Below are positions 1 to 9,291 of a DNA stretch of 64,000 bases, in pieces. Origin of the DNA: Chryseolinea sp. H1M3-3. Lineage in GTDB: Bacteria > Bacteroidota > Bacteroidia > Cytophagales > Cyclobacteriaceae. Numbering within the stretch: the stretch's first letter is position 1; the number at the start of each line of letters is the position of its first letter. The stretch spans positions 124,001 to 188,000 of the forward strand of contig NZ_JARKMY010000014.1 in NCBI RefSeq assembly GCF_029360725.1, given 5' to 3'. Both the position numbers and the translations under genes were made by a program. The notes under the pieces were generated by a model. The model saw nothing but the letters and a program-made list of their open reading frames with translations, was not told where the DNA came from and searched no databases.

Positions 1-914
1 CCATTCTCCATTCCTATCCAGAGTCTTCCTAGGTTATCTTCCGCAATGCTCAATACAATGTTATGAATGAGCCCTGTAGGGTCTTTTATGTTTGGTTTAT
101 ACCTTTTGAAACTATAGCCATTTTCGTTTTCTACAATAAGATTCAATCCTTCGCGTGTACCCACCCAGGTATTTCCTTCAGAATCCTTTAATGAAGAATA
201 TAAATAGTTGCTGCTGATTGTCGATTCATTTTGCGGGTCATGCCGATGGTGGATGAACTTATTTTGCTTACGATCGAAAAGATCGAGGCCACCGCCATAA
301 GTTCCTACCCATAAGTTTGATTTTGCGTCTTCGAAAATCACCCGGACATGGTTGTTGCTAAGGCTGAAATTATTGTAAGGGTCTTTTTTAAAATGTTTGA
401 ATTTCGTCGATCCTGGTTCTAATAGATCCAGCCCTTCCTTCTCGGTGCCGATCCACAAATTATTTTTGCTATCACGGTACAGGTCCGATATCCAGTTATC
501 ACTGAGCGTGTTTGGGTCGCCGGCTTTCGGCTGATACCGAATAAAAATATCCCTTTTTCGATCGTATAAATTCAGACCTGCATCCACCGTTCCTACCCAA
601 AGGTTTCCCAAGCTGTCCTCAACCAACGAGTTTATAAAGTTCCCACTCAAGCTTGTGGTATCATCGTATACAAATTCATAGATCTTAAATTCCACACCAT
701 CATACCGATTCAATCCATTCCGCGTCCCAAACCACATAAAACCTTTTTGATCCTGAAGTATACAGGTGACTGATTTTTCGGAAAGACCTTCAGAGAGCTG
801 TTCGAACTTGATATTGCTAATGGTGTTGGAATACTGGCCAAACGAATTGAAATGGGTACAGAAAATTAACCCTGATACCACGCATATTAATGTGGATAAC
901 CTAAATAAAATCAT
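1..914 (-). CDS. Two-component regulator propeller protein, N-terminal part (cut by window edge)
   Basis: My own reading of the minus strand from the ATG at 914 stays open to base 1, giving about 304 residues with no stop, so the 3' part lies outside the window. The first ~25 residues are a hydrophobic signal sequence ending near FGQ. After it come repeated blocks of about 45-50 residues carrying motifs such as GFMWFGTRNGLNRYDG, NLWVGTVDAGLNLYD and NLWIGTEKEGLDLLE. These are typical Reg_prop (two-component regulator propeller) repeats, which form periplasmic sensor propellers. In Bacteroidota such sensors are usually fused to a histidine kinase or hybrid system, or to a LuxR/LytTR output domain. 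Which output this one has cannot be seen. It lies downstream of the susCD operon and points the same way, but a terminator separates them. Control of that operon is only an inference. Confidence 0.85.
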   Translation of the reverse strand, partial: MILFRLSTLICVVSGLIFCTHFNSFGQYSNTISNIKFEQLSEGLSEKSVTCILQDQKGFMWFGTRNGLNRYDGVEFKIYEFVYDDTTSLSGNFINSLVEDSLGNLWVGTVDAGLNLYDRKRDIFIRYQPKAGDPNTLSDNWISDLYRDSKNNLWIGTEKEGLDLLEPGSTKFKHFKKDPYNNFSLSNNHVRVIFEDAKSNLWVGTYGGGLDLFDRKQNKFIHHRHDPQNESTISSNYLYSSLKDSEGNTWVGTREGLNLIVENENGYSFKRYKPNIKDPTGLIHNIVLSIAEDNLGRLWIGMEN

Positions 915-1128
915 ATGACAGTCACGGTTGCGCACGCCCAATATTCGTTGCCTTTCGCACATTTGCTTCTTATAAAATAATAAGAAAATAATGGTCTAAG
1001 CTATCGATTGGTGGAAAATTCCCGTGAATTTTATGCAGGTGGTCATAAAAAGAAAAAAGACTTTAAAGGCAACTAAAAAAGCACAGTTGCATGAGACCTT
1101 GAGGCTGTTTGATTCTGAAAAGTCTATT

Positions 1129-1161
1129 CATAATAAAAGCAATAGGCCGAAGCCTATTGCT
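1129..1161 (-). terminator. Intrinsic terminator of the susC-susD-propeller operon
   Basis: On the minus strand a perfect 10-bp stem (AGCAATAGGC with GCCTATTGCT) closes a TTCG tetraloop and is followed by TTTTATTA. It sits about 70 bases past the stop codon of the leftward gene ending at 1230, and upstream of the regulator starting at 914. The UUCG loop and T-rich tail make this a convincing Rho-independent terminator for leftward transcription. Confidence 0.85.
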
Positions 1162-1229
1162 ACTTACTCATCACAAAACCCAATTAACGTGATGAAAGAC
1201 CTGTAACTCTTTAGGGTTTTAAATGCAAT

Positions 1230-2756
1230 TTATTTACCTGAATTGCTCACGAAAGCAATGCTTTTACTGTCGGGCGACCAGGATGGAACATTGATTGTTC
1301 CCTGGCCACCATACAGATAAGCAATTACTTTCGGAGCTCCTCCAGCCGTTGGCATTAACTTTAATGTTACTCTCTTATAAGACGGGTGACTGTTGACCGG
1401 AATATCATAAGGGAATGATATATATGCGATCCACTTTCCATCTGGTGATATGTGCGGAAACCAATTATTGTATTGGTCGAAAGTCAGCTGTTCATGTCCG
1501 GTTCCATCTGGTTTCATCCGCCAGATTTGCATGGTCCCGGATTGGCTACCATTGTAGTAAATATATTTTCCATCGGGTGAATACTCGCAGCCATCGACAT
1601 GTTCATTTTTAGCAGTATTGGTAAGCATTACTTCTTTGCTTTTTCCATCAATAGTTTTTTTGTAGATGTCGTACGTTGGATTGTCGGGGCGTGTCGCGAC
1701 ATAGACAACTTCTTTATTGTTCGGCGCCCAGCCATGCAGATAAGACGGTGTTTCCTCCGTGATCAGCCTTGGCTCACCACCTTCAACCGGAAGGACATAG
1801 ACGGCTGAACCACCACCTGTTGCTCCTTCGCGATGATTGCTGATGGCAATCATTTTACCGTTAAATGAGATCACATGATCATTATTAAGCCTGTTGGCGC
1901 TTCCCGTATTTAATTTTTGAGGCTCTCCGCCTTCTACCGGAACTGTGTACAATGAGCCATCCATGTTGATCAACAATTTTTTACCATCAGTCATCCAGTT
2001 GGGAGCCTCAAACCGTCCATTTTTTTCGTAGATAACTTTTCTTTTCCCATCAAAAACATTCATAGTTTCAAGACGGCAACCGATCCATCCTTCTTTACCG
2101 GGGTTATAATTGTCGGGCACAGGACGGTCAATGCGTACATTCCAAACACGTGCCTGCTCAACAACATCTTTGTTATGTGACGAAATGAACAGACCGACCA
2201 ACACGGAGTCCTTCAGGCTGTTCAATGTATGAGAACCTAGCATCTGAAGTGGTTCTCCCGGGTGGGCTGCACGCATGATGATGTTTTTACCGACACGCTC
2301 CAATTGCATGATGGTGTAATTAAATTTCGGAGGAAAGATTTCATCCTCCGGATCACGCATAAAAGCCCCCCGAAGTTCACGCCACTGAAGAACAGTAAGC
2401 CCATCGCCGTGTAGGGTTGCATTGATACCTGCTGCCTTTTCATCCTCTGACTCTCTAACCATCAAACCGATTTTACGATGAGGATCTGTTCCCTTTCCTA
2501 TGAATTCAAAATTTGCGGTAATAATAAAATCACCCCCAATTTTATTATACAGATAGTTGAATTCATCACGTTCAAACCAAATGTTATATCCCGCTCCTTT
2601 CAAAGTGTATGATTGCGTAGCTTCGTCGTAAGATGCACCGCCTGCATTGATCGGTTTGCCGATGTCTTTGTTGTTCTTAAATATCCCAATGGTTTTTTGC
2701 TGAGCGAATGATATTCCGCTTACAAGGCACCAGGCAAAAACGAATACGTATTTCAT
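1230..2756 (-). CDS. Secreted TolB/WD40-like propeller protein with N-terminal beta-sandwich
   Basis: 508 residues. Residues 1-18 form a signal peptide ending SFAQ. Residues ~20-215 (IGIFKNNKDIGKP onward, with the WFERDEFNYLY and LMVRESEDEKAAG segments) resemble a concanavalin-like, DUF1349-type beta-sandwich. The remainder has PD40/TolB-type propeller blades with motifs such as EYSPDGKYIYYNG, HISPDGKWIAYISF and SWSPDSKSIAFVS. Proteins of this type are often annotated as TolB-family or TolR transporter proteins, but no transport function is evident here. The gene follows susC and susD in the same direction (67 bases after susD) and precedes the operon terminator, so it probably binds or processes the glycan or peptide imported by that pair. 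The substrate cannot be told from the sequence. Confidence 0.75.
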   Translation of the reverse strand: MKYVFVFAWCLVSGISFAQQKTIGIFKNNKDIGKPINAGGASYDEATQSYTLKGAGYNIWFERDEFNYLYNKIGGDFIITANFEFIGKGTDPHRKIGLMVRESEDEKAAGINATLHGDGLTVLQWRELRGAFMRDPEDEIFPPKFNYTIMQLERVGKNIIMRAAHPGEPLQMLGSHTLNSLKDSVLVGLFISSHNKDVVEQARVWNVRIDRPVPDNYNPGKEGWIGCRLETMNVFDGKRKVIYEKNGRFEAPNWMTDGKKLLINMDGSLYTVPVEGGEPQKLNTGSANRLNNDHVISFNGKMIAISNHREGATGGGSAVYVLPVEGGEPRLITEETPSYLHGWAPNNKEVVYVATRPDNPTYDIYKKTIDGKSKEVMLTNTAKNEHVDGCEYSPDGKYIYYNGSQSGTMQIWRMKPDGTGHEQLTFDQYNNWFPHISPDGKWIAYISFPYDIPVNSHPSYKRVTLKLMPTAGGAPKVIAYLYGGQGTINVPSWSPDSKSIAFVSNSGK

Positions 2757-2822
2757 AAGTAAAACTTGGGTTTTGTGTATAAGAATTATTGTGAGGTGAT
2801 TGATTGTTTCATAATTAAGACG

Positions 2823-4547
2823 CTATTCCCACTCGGGATTTTGTTTTAACACACCCCTGCTTAAATCTATTGCGTCTAGCGGAATAGGAAACACAAGGTG
2901 CTTTTCTGTCGCAGGAATGTCGATGTTAATATTTGGAATAGTTCGCTCTTCATTTTCGAAATAGGTGTTGATGGTCTCAGGCAATATTTTCCAACGCATC
3001 AGATCAAACAGCCGATGACCTTCCATCCCCAATTCTATCCTTCGTTCGAAACGGACGGCGCTGCGGGCAAACGATTGGTCCGGAAAACTCGGATAAGGTT
3101 CTATCTCGTAATTAGTAGGATTAACACCAGGCACCGTCGGTACATAAGTCATGTTCTTGGCCCTGTTTCTAACTTGGTTTACATAATCTAACGCTGTGCC
3201 TAATTCGTTTATTTCAACCAACGCTTCTGCCGCCATTAGCAATACATCTGCATAACGAATGATGTTATAATTAATACCTGGCCGCGCTTGTCCCCATGCG
3301 CCGCCATTCCCTTTTGCTTCGGTCTCGTCGGCGCGGTACGTACTTTTAGAAGCGATGTACGGACCTCCTGCAGATTGAACCCTCACCCAAGCAAACCCGG
3401 GATTTCTTCCCCATCCATTAAAATCAATATCCCGTCTGCCGACCGTATAGTCTAACCGTGGATCGAGGGGTCCGGCATGTACCGTGAATGCTGTAGGAAC
3501 TGGATTGCCATTTTCATCTAAAAGAACCGTACCATTTGAATCCGTTTGGTAAGAAGATATCCCTTGGTCATTTTTGACATCGCTTTGATTCCACGACTCC
3601 AAAAGAGGAAGTCCCGCACCATCCGTTTGAAATGAATTCACCAGGTCTTGCGAGGGTTGATAAAATCCACAGCAAGTATTCAAAGGACCACCAGCCGGAT
3701 GGTTCAATGTGCCCCCTCTGTTTCCATTGAAAGACTCACCGGCATCATTTAAGAATTGAATCGCAAAAACGGATTCCGATTTGTTTTTGCCTGCTAAGTT
3801 AAAATTATCCACGTATTCGGCATTCAATGCATGAGGTCCGTTATTGATGACATCCTGAAGTATCGATGCCGCTTCACTCCATTTTTCCTGGTACAACAAA
3901 ACTTTGCCCATATAAGCTTTGGCGGCCCAGCGATTTGCTCGTCCAACCTGGGCCTGTGTTTCCGGAAGGTTGTCGATGGCAAACTGAAAATCTTCTTCAA
4001 TCTTATCCCAAATAGGTCCGGGATTTGGTTTGTTTGGGTCTAACAGATCATCTTCTGAAATAAAAGGAATGTTTCTGTAGGTGCGCTGCAATTCAAAATT
4101 GAAATGCCCTCTTAAAAACCTGGCTTCAGCAATCTGTCTTGTAAGATCTACACCTTCCACCAGCTTAGCTTGTGCTAAAACTGCGTTTGCCCGATTTACA
4201 CCGGCAAAGGGTCCAATCCATTCGTCCTTAATCCATGGGTTACCAGTAGACCAATCGTAGTGTTCCAGCAGATACAATTCATTCTGGTCGCCATTGTCAG
4301 CGCCTTTGTGAGCGTCGTCAGAGACAACATCAAACCACCAGTTATCACCACTCGAACGATAGTCCTGGGAAAGACCATATCGAAAGCCATCGAGCATTGA
4401 ATATGCGCCAATTAAAAGAAGGTCTACACCTTGTTCCGTCGCCAATGATTCTGAATCCAAACTACCTTTCAATGGCACTTCTGTAAAATCCTTATCGCAG
4501 GAAATCACTGCTACAGTCAATATGAATACTATTATTTTCTTTTTCAT
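2823..4547 (-). CDS. SusD/RagB-family outer-membrane nutrient-binding lipoprotein
   Basis: 574 residues, the normal size for a SusD-like protein. The N-terminus MKKKIIVFILTVAVISCD is a lipoprotein signal with Cys17 as the likely lipidated residue. The N-terminal half carries the helical TPR-like fold (AEARFLRGHFNFELQRTYRN and NRWAAKAYMGKVLLYQ are classic SusD motifs). The C-terminal half contains the RagB motif RRIELGMEGHRLFDLMRW and ends FPIPLDAIDL...LKQNPEW, also typical. SusD proteins cap the SusC barrel at the cell surface and capture oligosaccharides or peptides. The start lies 18 bases after the susC stop, so the two are co-transcribed and presumably form a complex. Substrate is unknown. 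Confidence 0.95.
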   Translation of the reverse strand: MKKKIIVFILTVAVISCDKDFTEVPLKGSLDSESLATEQGVDLLLIGAYSMLDGFRYGLSQDYRSSGDNWWFDVVSDDAHKGADNGDQNELYLLEHYDWSTGNPWIKDEWIGPFAGVNRANAVLAQAKLVEGVDLTRQIAEARFLRGHFNFELQRTYRNIPFISEDDLLDPNKPNPGPIWDKIEEDFQFAIDNLPETQAQVGRANRWAAKAYMGKVLLYQEKWSEAASILQDVINNGPHALNAEYVDNFNLAGKNKSESVFAIQFLNDAGESFNGNRGGTLNHPAGGPLNTCCGFYQPSQDLVNSFQTDGAGLPLLESWNQSDVKNDQGISSYQTDSNGTVLLDENGNPVPTAFTVHAGPLDPRLDYTVGRRDIDFNGWGRNPGFAWVRVQSAGGPYIASKSTYRADETEAKGNGGAWGQARPGINYNIIRYADVLLMAAEALVEINELGTALDYVNQVRNRAKNMTYVPTVPGVNPTNYEIEPYPSFPDQSFARSAVRFERRIELGMEGHRLFDLMRWKILPETINTYFENEERTIPNINIDIPATEKHLVFPIPLDAIDLSRGVLKQNPEWE

Positions 4548-4565
4548 CTCATTACTTACTTTAGT

Positions 4566-7500
4566 TCAGAAACTAAACTTTAAGCCCAGCAAATATGATT
4601 TTGCAATCGGGTATCTCCCTTGATCTACCCCTATCGTTAGATCCATTGCGGGTGGATTCGGGTCGTCGCCGGCATTACCAGTACCCATTTCCGGATCTGC
4701 TCCTAAATAATCTGTAATCGTGAAGAGGTTTATTCCTTGCAAATAGATTTGTGCGTTCTTAACACCAAGGTTTGGAAGATCAAAATTATACCCGATTTGA
4801 AGGTTACGCAATCGCATATAGGAGCCGTCCTCAACAAAATATGAATTTGGTTGTGACTCGTTGTTCACGATACTTGTGTGTAAAGCCGGAAGTTTAGCGT
4901 CACGGTTCGACTCACTCCAGGAATCTAATACGCGAGTGCTGCGATTGCTATTGAAGAAGCTTGGGAAATCTGTACCGATCTTGGTGAAGTTGTAAACCTC
5001 ATTGCCTTGGACGCCTTGAAAAAATAAAGTGGCAAAAAACTTATTATAACCCAGATTGATGTTGATGCCATAAGTAAAATCCGGGTGAGGATTTCCCAAT
5101 ACAACTCTATCAAGATCGTTGATAACCCCGTCATCATTGGCATCTCTGTAACGGAATCGTCCGACGCCTGCCTGAGGCGTTGCGAAACCCTGGGAAGGCG
5201 CAGCAGCCACTTCGTTAACATCCTGGAAAATACCAATAACTTCGCGCCCATAATAGTATGATATAGGAAGACCTTTGGAAGTACGGGTTATCACTCCTGA
5301 ACGAAAAACCGATCCGAGTAGAAATGCATTAGGATTATCATCGTTAAGTTTAACAACTTTGTTTTTATAAGCCGACACGTTGACCCCTACATTCCATTTA
5401 AAGGTAGACTGTTTGGATGTATTTCCATAGCTGGCTGAAATATCCACACCCCTATTGTTTACCTCCCCGGCATTTATAAAGGGCGATAAGGCATCGATGG
5501 AAGTCGTTGGCAATGGATCGATGACAATCATATCTTTTGTATCCCGGTCGAACACATCAAAAGACAAATTCAAATCATTGTTAAATAACGCAAGATCAAA
5601 ACCAACATTGAACTGCCTTGAGGTTTCCCATTGCAGGTTTGGCGTACCTAAAAATGTTAAGACCGCGCCGGTAGAAACGGCATTGCCACCGATAGGGTAG
5701 AAACCAATTTCCTGCTGAGCAGCATACCGGTTTAGATAAGGATTGGTTCGGGGTACATCCTGGTTACCCAATAATCCATACGATGCTCTCAACTTCAACC
5801 TCGAAATGAACGACACGCTTTTTAAAAATTCTTCTTCACTTATAATCCATCCAATGCTTCCCGATGGAAACACTCCCGTGTTGTAGCCACTGGCAAATCG
5901 TGATGATCTATCTCTTCTCAAAGAAAACGTTGCCAGATATTTACCTTTAAAAGCATAATCGGCGTTAAAGAAGTAAGAATATAGTGTGCTTTTGTCATAA
6001 ACACTCGTCGGCAAAATTGTAGGCACACTTGTGCCAGCCACAGGAATAATATAGTCAGGGTCTTCCAACAGAAAATCGCGGACATTTATATCGTTGATTC
6101 TGTTCTGCTGACTCAAGGCCTCTATTCCTGCTAAGGCGTTTAGGCCATGATCGCCCATTGTTTTGCTCCATCGCAGGGTATTGGTCCATACCCATGAATT
6201 ACTTACTCCGTTGATTTCCCGCAGTGTATTGGTTGCACGAGGTTCCGGAGCTTCTGGATTTTTGCGCGTGATAAAGTTCTGTTGATTGTCATTATAGGTT
6301 ACACCAATCGTGGTACGTAAAGTAAAATTTTTCAAGAACACTCCTTCGAGGTAAGCATCACCCAACAAGCGAAGATTTCTGTTGAAGTTATCTTTTCCAC
6401 GGATTAATTCTGCAACAGGATTATTTGTGTTACTCAGCCCTGATGAAGTAGACGGTCCGGATCCACCAAAATTTCCACCTTCATCATATACAGGAACGAG
6501 TGGCGGCGTTGCTTGTGCTAGTCCGATCTGATTTTGCGCTAACTGATCTGTATACGCCAAACTTAAGTGTTCTCCAAATCTGATATTATCGGTAACATCA
6601 AACTCCGTATTTATTCGCGTTGCATAACGCTCAAAACCAGTATGCATCTGAATACCTTCAGCATTTTGATAACCTAAGGCAACCAAATATTTACTTCGTG
6701 TTCCTCCACCTTGTAACGATAAATCATAGTTTTGGATGGGTGCTGTTTCAAAAATTTCGTTTTGCCAATCGGTACCTTGACTTGCACGTGTAATCTTGTT
6801 GGTAACAGGGTCATAGGGTAAGGCATCCGTACCGCGAATAAAGGTTGGAATTACAGGGTCAGGACCTGTGCCATATTGAGGATGGCTAAGGGGTGCATTG
6901 GTGTTTTTAAAACTTTGCCAAATAACTTCACCCATCTGCTGAGAATTTAACATCTCCTGCAGTTTTCCAACTTTTTGTATTCCAACGTAAGAATTGAAAC
7001 TGAATAAAGGTTTGTCACCTTTGACACCTGATTTTGTTGTTACGATAATAACGCCGTTAGACGCCCTTGCGCCATAGATTGCTGCGGACGCATCTTTTAA
7101 TACATTGATAGACTCTATATCATTAGGATTTATTTGAGCCAGCACATTGGGATCTGTAGTCTGCATACCATCGATAACATATAAAGGTCCGTTATCATTG
7201 GTTGTTCCAAATCCTCTAATCCGAATCAAAGGTGTAGTGCCTGGTTGCCCCCCTCCCACGACATGAACCCCTGACGCACGACCTTGCAAGGCCTGACCTG
7301 CGTTAACAATCGGAAGCGCTAGCGCCTGTTTTGTGTCGATCTGTGACATTGCGCCTGTAACCAGTTCCTTTGATTGAGATGTGTATCCAACCACGACCAA
7401 TTCTTGCAATGCGGTAGCATCGTCGACCAATTGTATATCAACAGTAGTTCGCGATCCAACGGCAACTTCTTGTGTAGCAGATCCAACGTACGAGATCACT

Positions 7501-7727
7501 AAAACATCCGAAGCAGCGGCCTGGATGCTAAAATTACCGTTTACGTCGGTTACGGTGCCCTTCGTCGTTCCTTTGATAACTACATTTACGCCCGGAATTG
7601 GCTCACCCGATTCATTGGTCACCAATCCAGTAACTGTTTGTTGCCCAAAAGCAACAAAGCTGACAAACATGAAACACAAAAGTATTACCCTCTGCGGTTT
7701 CAAAATGCGCGTCACAATTTCTAACAT
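4566..7727 (-). CDS. SusC/RagA-family TonB-linked outer-membrane transporter
   Basis: 1053 residues. The signal peptide ends near residue 28 (FVAFGQQ). A carboxypeptidase-regulatory-like domain follows (TVTGLVTNESGEPIPGVNV, ~30-110), then the SusC signature with ELVVVGYTSQ. The TonB plug comes next (GQALQGRASGV, PLIRIRG, PLYVIDGM, SINVLKDASAAIYGARASNG), and the rest is a long beta-barrel ending YLLGLKFSF with a terminal aromatic residue. It imports large nutrients across the outer membrane using TonB energy. It is the first gene of the leftward operon with susD and the PD40 propeller gene, and shares a ~260-bp divergent control region with the esterase on the right. No sigma/anti-sigma gene pair lies next to it. 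Confidence 0.95.
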   Translation of the reverse strand: MLEIVTRILKPQRVILLCFMFVSFVAFGQQTVTGLVTNESGEPIPGVNVVIKGTTKGTVTDVNGNFSIQAAASDVLVISYVGSATQEVAVGSRTTVDIQLVDDATALQELVVVGYTSQSKELVTGAMSQIDTKQALALPIVNAGQALQGRASGVHVVGGGQPGTTPLIRIRGFGTTNDNGPLYVIDGMQTTDPNVLAQINPNDIESINVLKDASAAIYGARASNGVIIVTTKSGVKGDKPLFSFNSYVGIQKVGKLQEMLNSQQMGEVIWQSFKNTNAPLSHPQYGTGPDPVIPTFIRGTDALPYDPVTNKITRASQGTDWQNEIFETAPIQNYDLSLQGGGTRSKYLVALGYQNAEGIQMHTGFERYATRINTEFDVTDNIRFGEHLSLAYTDQLAQNQIGLAQATPPLVPVYDEGGNFGGSGPSTSSGLSNTNNPVAELIRGKDNFNRNLRLLGDAYLEGVFLKNFTLRTTIGVTYNDNQQNFITRKNPEAPEPRATNTLREINGVSNSWVWTNTLRWSKTMGDHGLNALAGIEALSQQNRINDINVRDFLLEDPDYIIPVAGTSVPTILPTSVYDKSTLYSYFFNADYAFKGKYLATFSLRRDRSSRFASGYNTGVFPSGSIGWIISEEEFLKSVSFISRLKLRASYGLLGNQDVPRTNPYLNRYAAQQEIGFYPIGGNAVSTGAVLTFLGTPNLQWETSRQFNVGFDLALFNNDLNLSFDVFDRDTKDMIVIDPLPTTSIDALSPFINAGEVNNRGVDISASYGNTSKQSTFKWNVGVNVSAYKNKVVKLNDDNPNAFLLGSVFRSGVITRTSKGLPISYYYGREVIGIFQDVNEVAAAPSQGFATPQAGVGRFRYRDANDDGVINDLDRVVLGNPHPDFTYGININLGYNKFFATLFFQGVQGNEVYNFTKIGTDFPSFFNSNRSTRVLDSWSESNRDAKLPALHTSIVNNESQPNSYFVEDGSYMRLRNLQIGYNFDLPNLGVKNAQIYLQGINLFTITDYLGADPEMGTGNAGDDPNPPAMDLTIGVDQGRYPIAKSYLLGLKFSF

Positions 7728-7989
7728 AGTCTGGGTTCGTTTTTTTATTGTGTGATCCAGTTGGGTTAGTTCTGAATTGGATCAAAATTGATAGGAAGTT
7801 GCAAGAATTAGCGATGGTGGAATTAACAATTAACGGGGGTGTTTTTAAAAAAATGGTTGAAATTAGCTTGTTCAATCGGTTTAATACCGAAAACTGTAAC
7901 TACAGCTTTCCATTTTGGCTTAGAGGGCCCAAAAATTTCCCAGTCATCCAAACATGGATTTCGCAATTCGTTTTTTACGTTTAACTTTT

Positions 7990-8880
7990 ATGCCTAAACA
8001 TATATCCATGATAAGATTCTCCGGGATTTTTCTGCTCTGTTGTATAATTTCAGAAAATAAACTCTTTGCTCAGGTCATCAGTGATTCTCTCCGTGTAGAC
8101 GGAAATTACCGGTCGTTCTATTTCAACACGTCGCAACCGCCGAAGCCGGGCGCCAGTCTAGTTTTTTTACTTCACGGATCCGGCGGAAATGGAAAGGATA
8201 TGATTAACAAAGCCACGCAGCTTGCGCAAAAAGCCGGGTCGGAAAATATATTGCTTGTCTATCCAAACGGGTATAAAAAATATTGGAATGAATGCCGGAA
8301 GGTAGCCAGCTCACTTGCAAATAAGGAGAACATTGACGAGCAGGCTTTCTTTTTAGCAATGATCAACTACTTCAAGGAAAAATATAAGATTGACGACAAA
8401 AAGGTTTTTGCCATCGGAAGTTCCGGCGGAGGCCACATGTGTTATAAGCTTGCGCTGACAATCCCTGAAAAATTCCGTGCTATTACGGCACTCATCGCTA
8501 ATCTTCCCGACGATCAAAATATGGATTGCACTGAAGCAAAAGTTGCTGTTCCTGTGATGATTGTCAACGGAACGGCTGACCCCGTCAATCCATACGAGGG
8601 AGGTTTAATGCCCGCCGGGAATTTTATCATGGGAACCGTCAGATCAACCAACGATACCTTCCAATATTGGGCGAGGCTTGCCGGCTATAAAGGCGATCCG
8701 ACCAAAGAAAATATTCCAGACAATGACCCTGCCGACGGAAAAAAGATAGAACGGTATACCTATCGCGCTCCTGGTAAACCAGAAGTTGTTTTGTTAAAAG
8801 TGGTTGGGGGCAAGCACGATGAGCCTAACGACATCAACGTCTATGTCGAGGCCTGGGAATTTTTCAAGCGACAACTATGA
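7990..8880 (+). CDS. Secreted alpha/beta-hydrolase, PHB-depolymerase/feruloyl-esterase-like
   Basis: 296 residues from the ATG at 7990. Another ATG at 8008 is possible. Upstream in-frame codons back to 7954 exist but lengthen the signal region unnaturally. Residues ~7-27 form a signal peptide (FSGIFLLCCIISENKLFAQ). The hydrolase core shows SLVFLLHGSGGNGKDM (oxyanion region), the nucleophile elbow AIGSSGGGHM, an acid site at NGTADPVNPY and a final GGKHDEPN histidine, so the full Ser-Asp-His triad is present. This is the LpqC/PHB-depolymerase (esterase D-like) group, which removes ester-linked groups from polymers. Being divergent from susC, it may help degrade the same substrate, though this is inferred only from position. 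Confidence 0.8.
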   Translation: MPKHISMIRFSGIFLLCCIISENKLFAQVISDSLRVDGNYRSFYFNTSQPPKPGASLVFLLHGSGGNGKDMINKATQLAQKAGSENILLVYPNGYKKYWNECRKVASSLANKENIDEQAFFLAMINYFKEKYKIDDKKVFAIGSSGGGHMCYKLALTIPEKFRAITALIANLPDDQNMDCTEAKVAVPVMIVNGTADPVNPYEGGLMPAGNFIMGTVRSTNDTFQYWARLAGYKGDPTKENIPDNDPADGKKIERYTYRAPGKPEVVLLKVVGGKHDEPNDINVYVEAWEFFKRQL

Positions 8881-8895
8881 ATTTCTGAATTTTGT

Positions 8896-9267
8896 ATGAG
8901 AGTCATCCCGATTATCAAATGTATCGATATGGAAAAGTCGGTTGCTTTTTATACAAACATCCTTGACTTTGAGCATGTAGGCACCTGGTCTTCTGAAGAC
9001 TTCCCTGCTTACAGTATCATCAAAAAAAATGAAATTGAAATTCATTTGTCTACTCATTCCGGTGATGGCGTGCTGGGGAATGTTGTTTATCTGGTTGTAG
9101 AAGATGTCGACAGCTTGTTCAAGCGTTTCTTAGCCAGAGGCCTTGACATCTCTTACAAAATAGATTCGCCAGTACACCAAGGTCCCGTAAATCAGACATG
9201 GGGATGGCGGGAATTTTATGTCACAGACCCGTCAGGAAATACCATGCGCTTTGGGGAAAAACTTTAA
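8896..9267 (+). CDS. VOC (glyoxalase/bleomycin-resistance-like) protein
   Basis: 123 residues with one vicinal-oxygen-chelate fold. It shows the paired beta-alpha-beta modules MRVIPIIKCIDMEKSVAFYTNIL and VVYLVVEDVDSLFKRFLARG, and ends with the typical WREFYVTDPSGNTMRFGE. VOC proteins include glyoxalases, dioxygenases and antibiotic-binding proteins, and single-domain members like this one act as dimers. The specific substrate cannot be told. It begins 15 bases after the esterase and is followed within 25 bases by an AraC-type regulator, so the three may be co-transcribed. Confidence 0.85.
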   Translation: MRVIPIIKCIDMEKSVAFYTNILDFEHVGTWSSEDFPAYSIIKKNEIEIHLSTHSGDGVLGNVVYLVVEDVDSLFKRFLARGLDISYKIDSPVHQGPVNQTWGWREFYVTDPSGNTMRFGEKL

Positions 9268-9291
9268 CTCAAGTTGTTCGTTCATCTTTTA

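Noticed and set aside
1024-1206. 60-codon rightward ORF
   Set aside because: It runs through the hairpin terminator at 1138-1161, has no recognisable motif and lies in an intergenic region.
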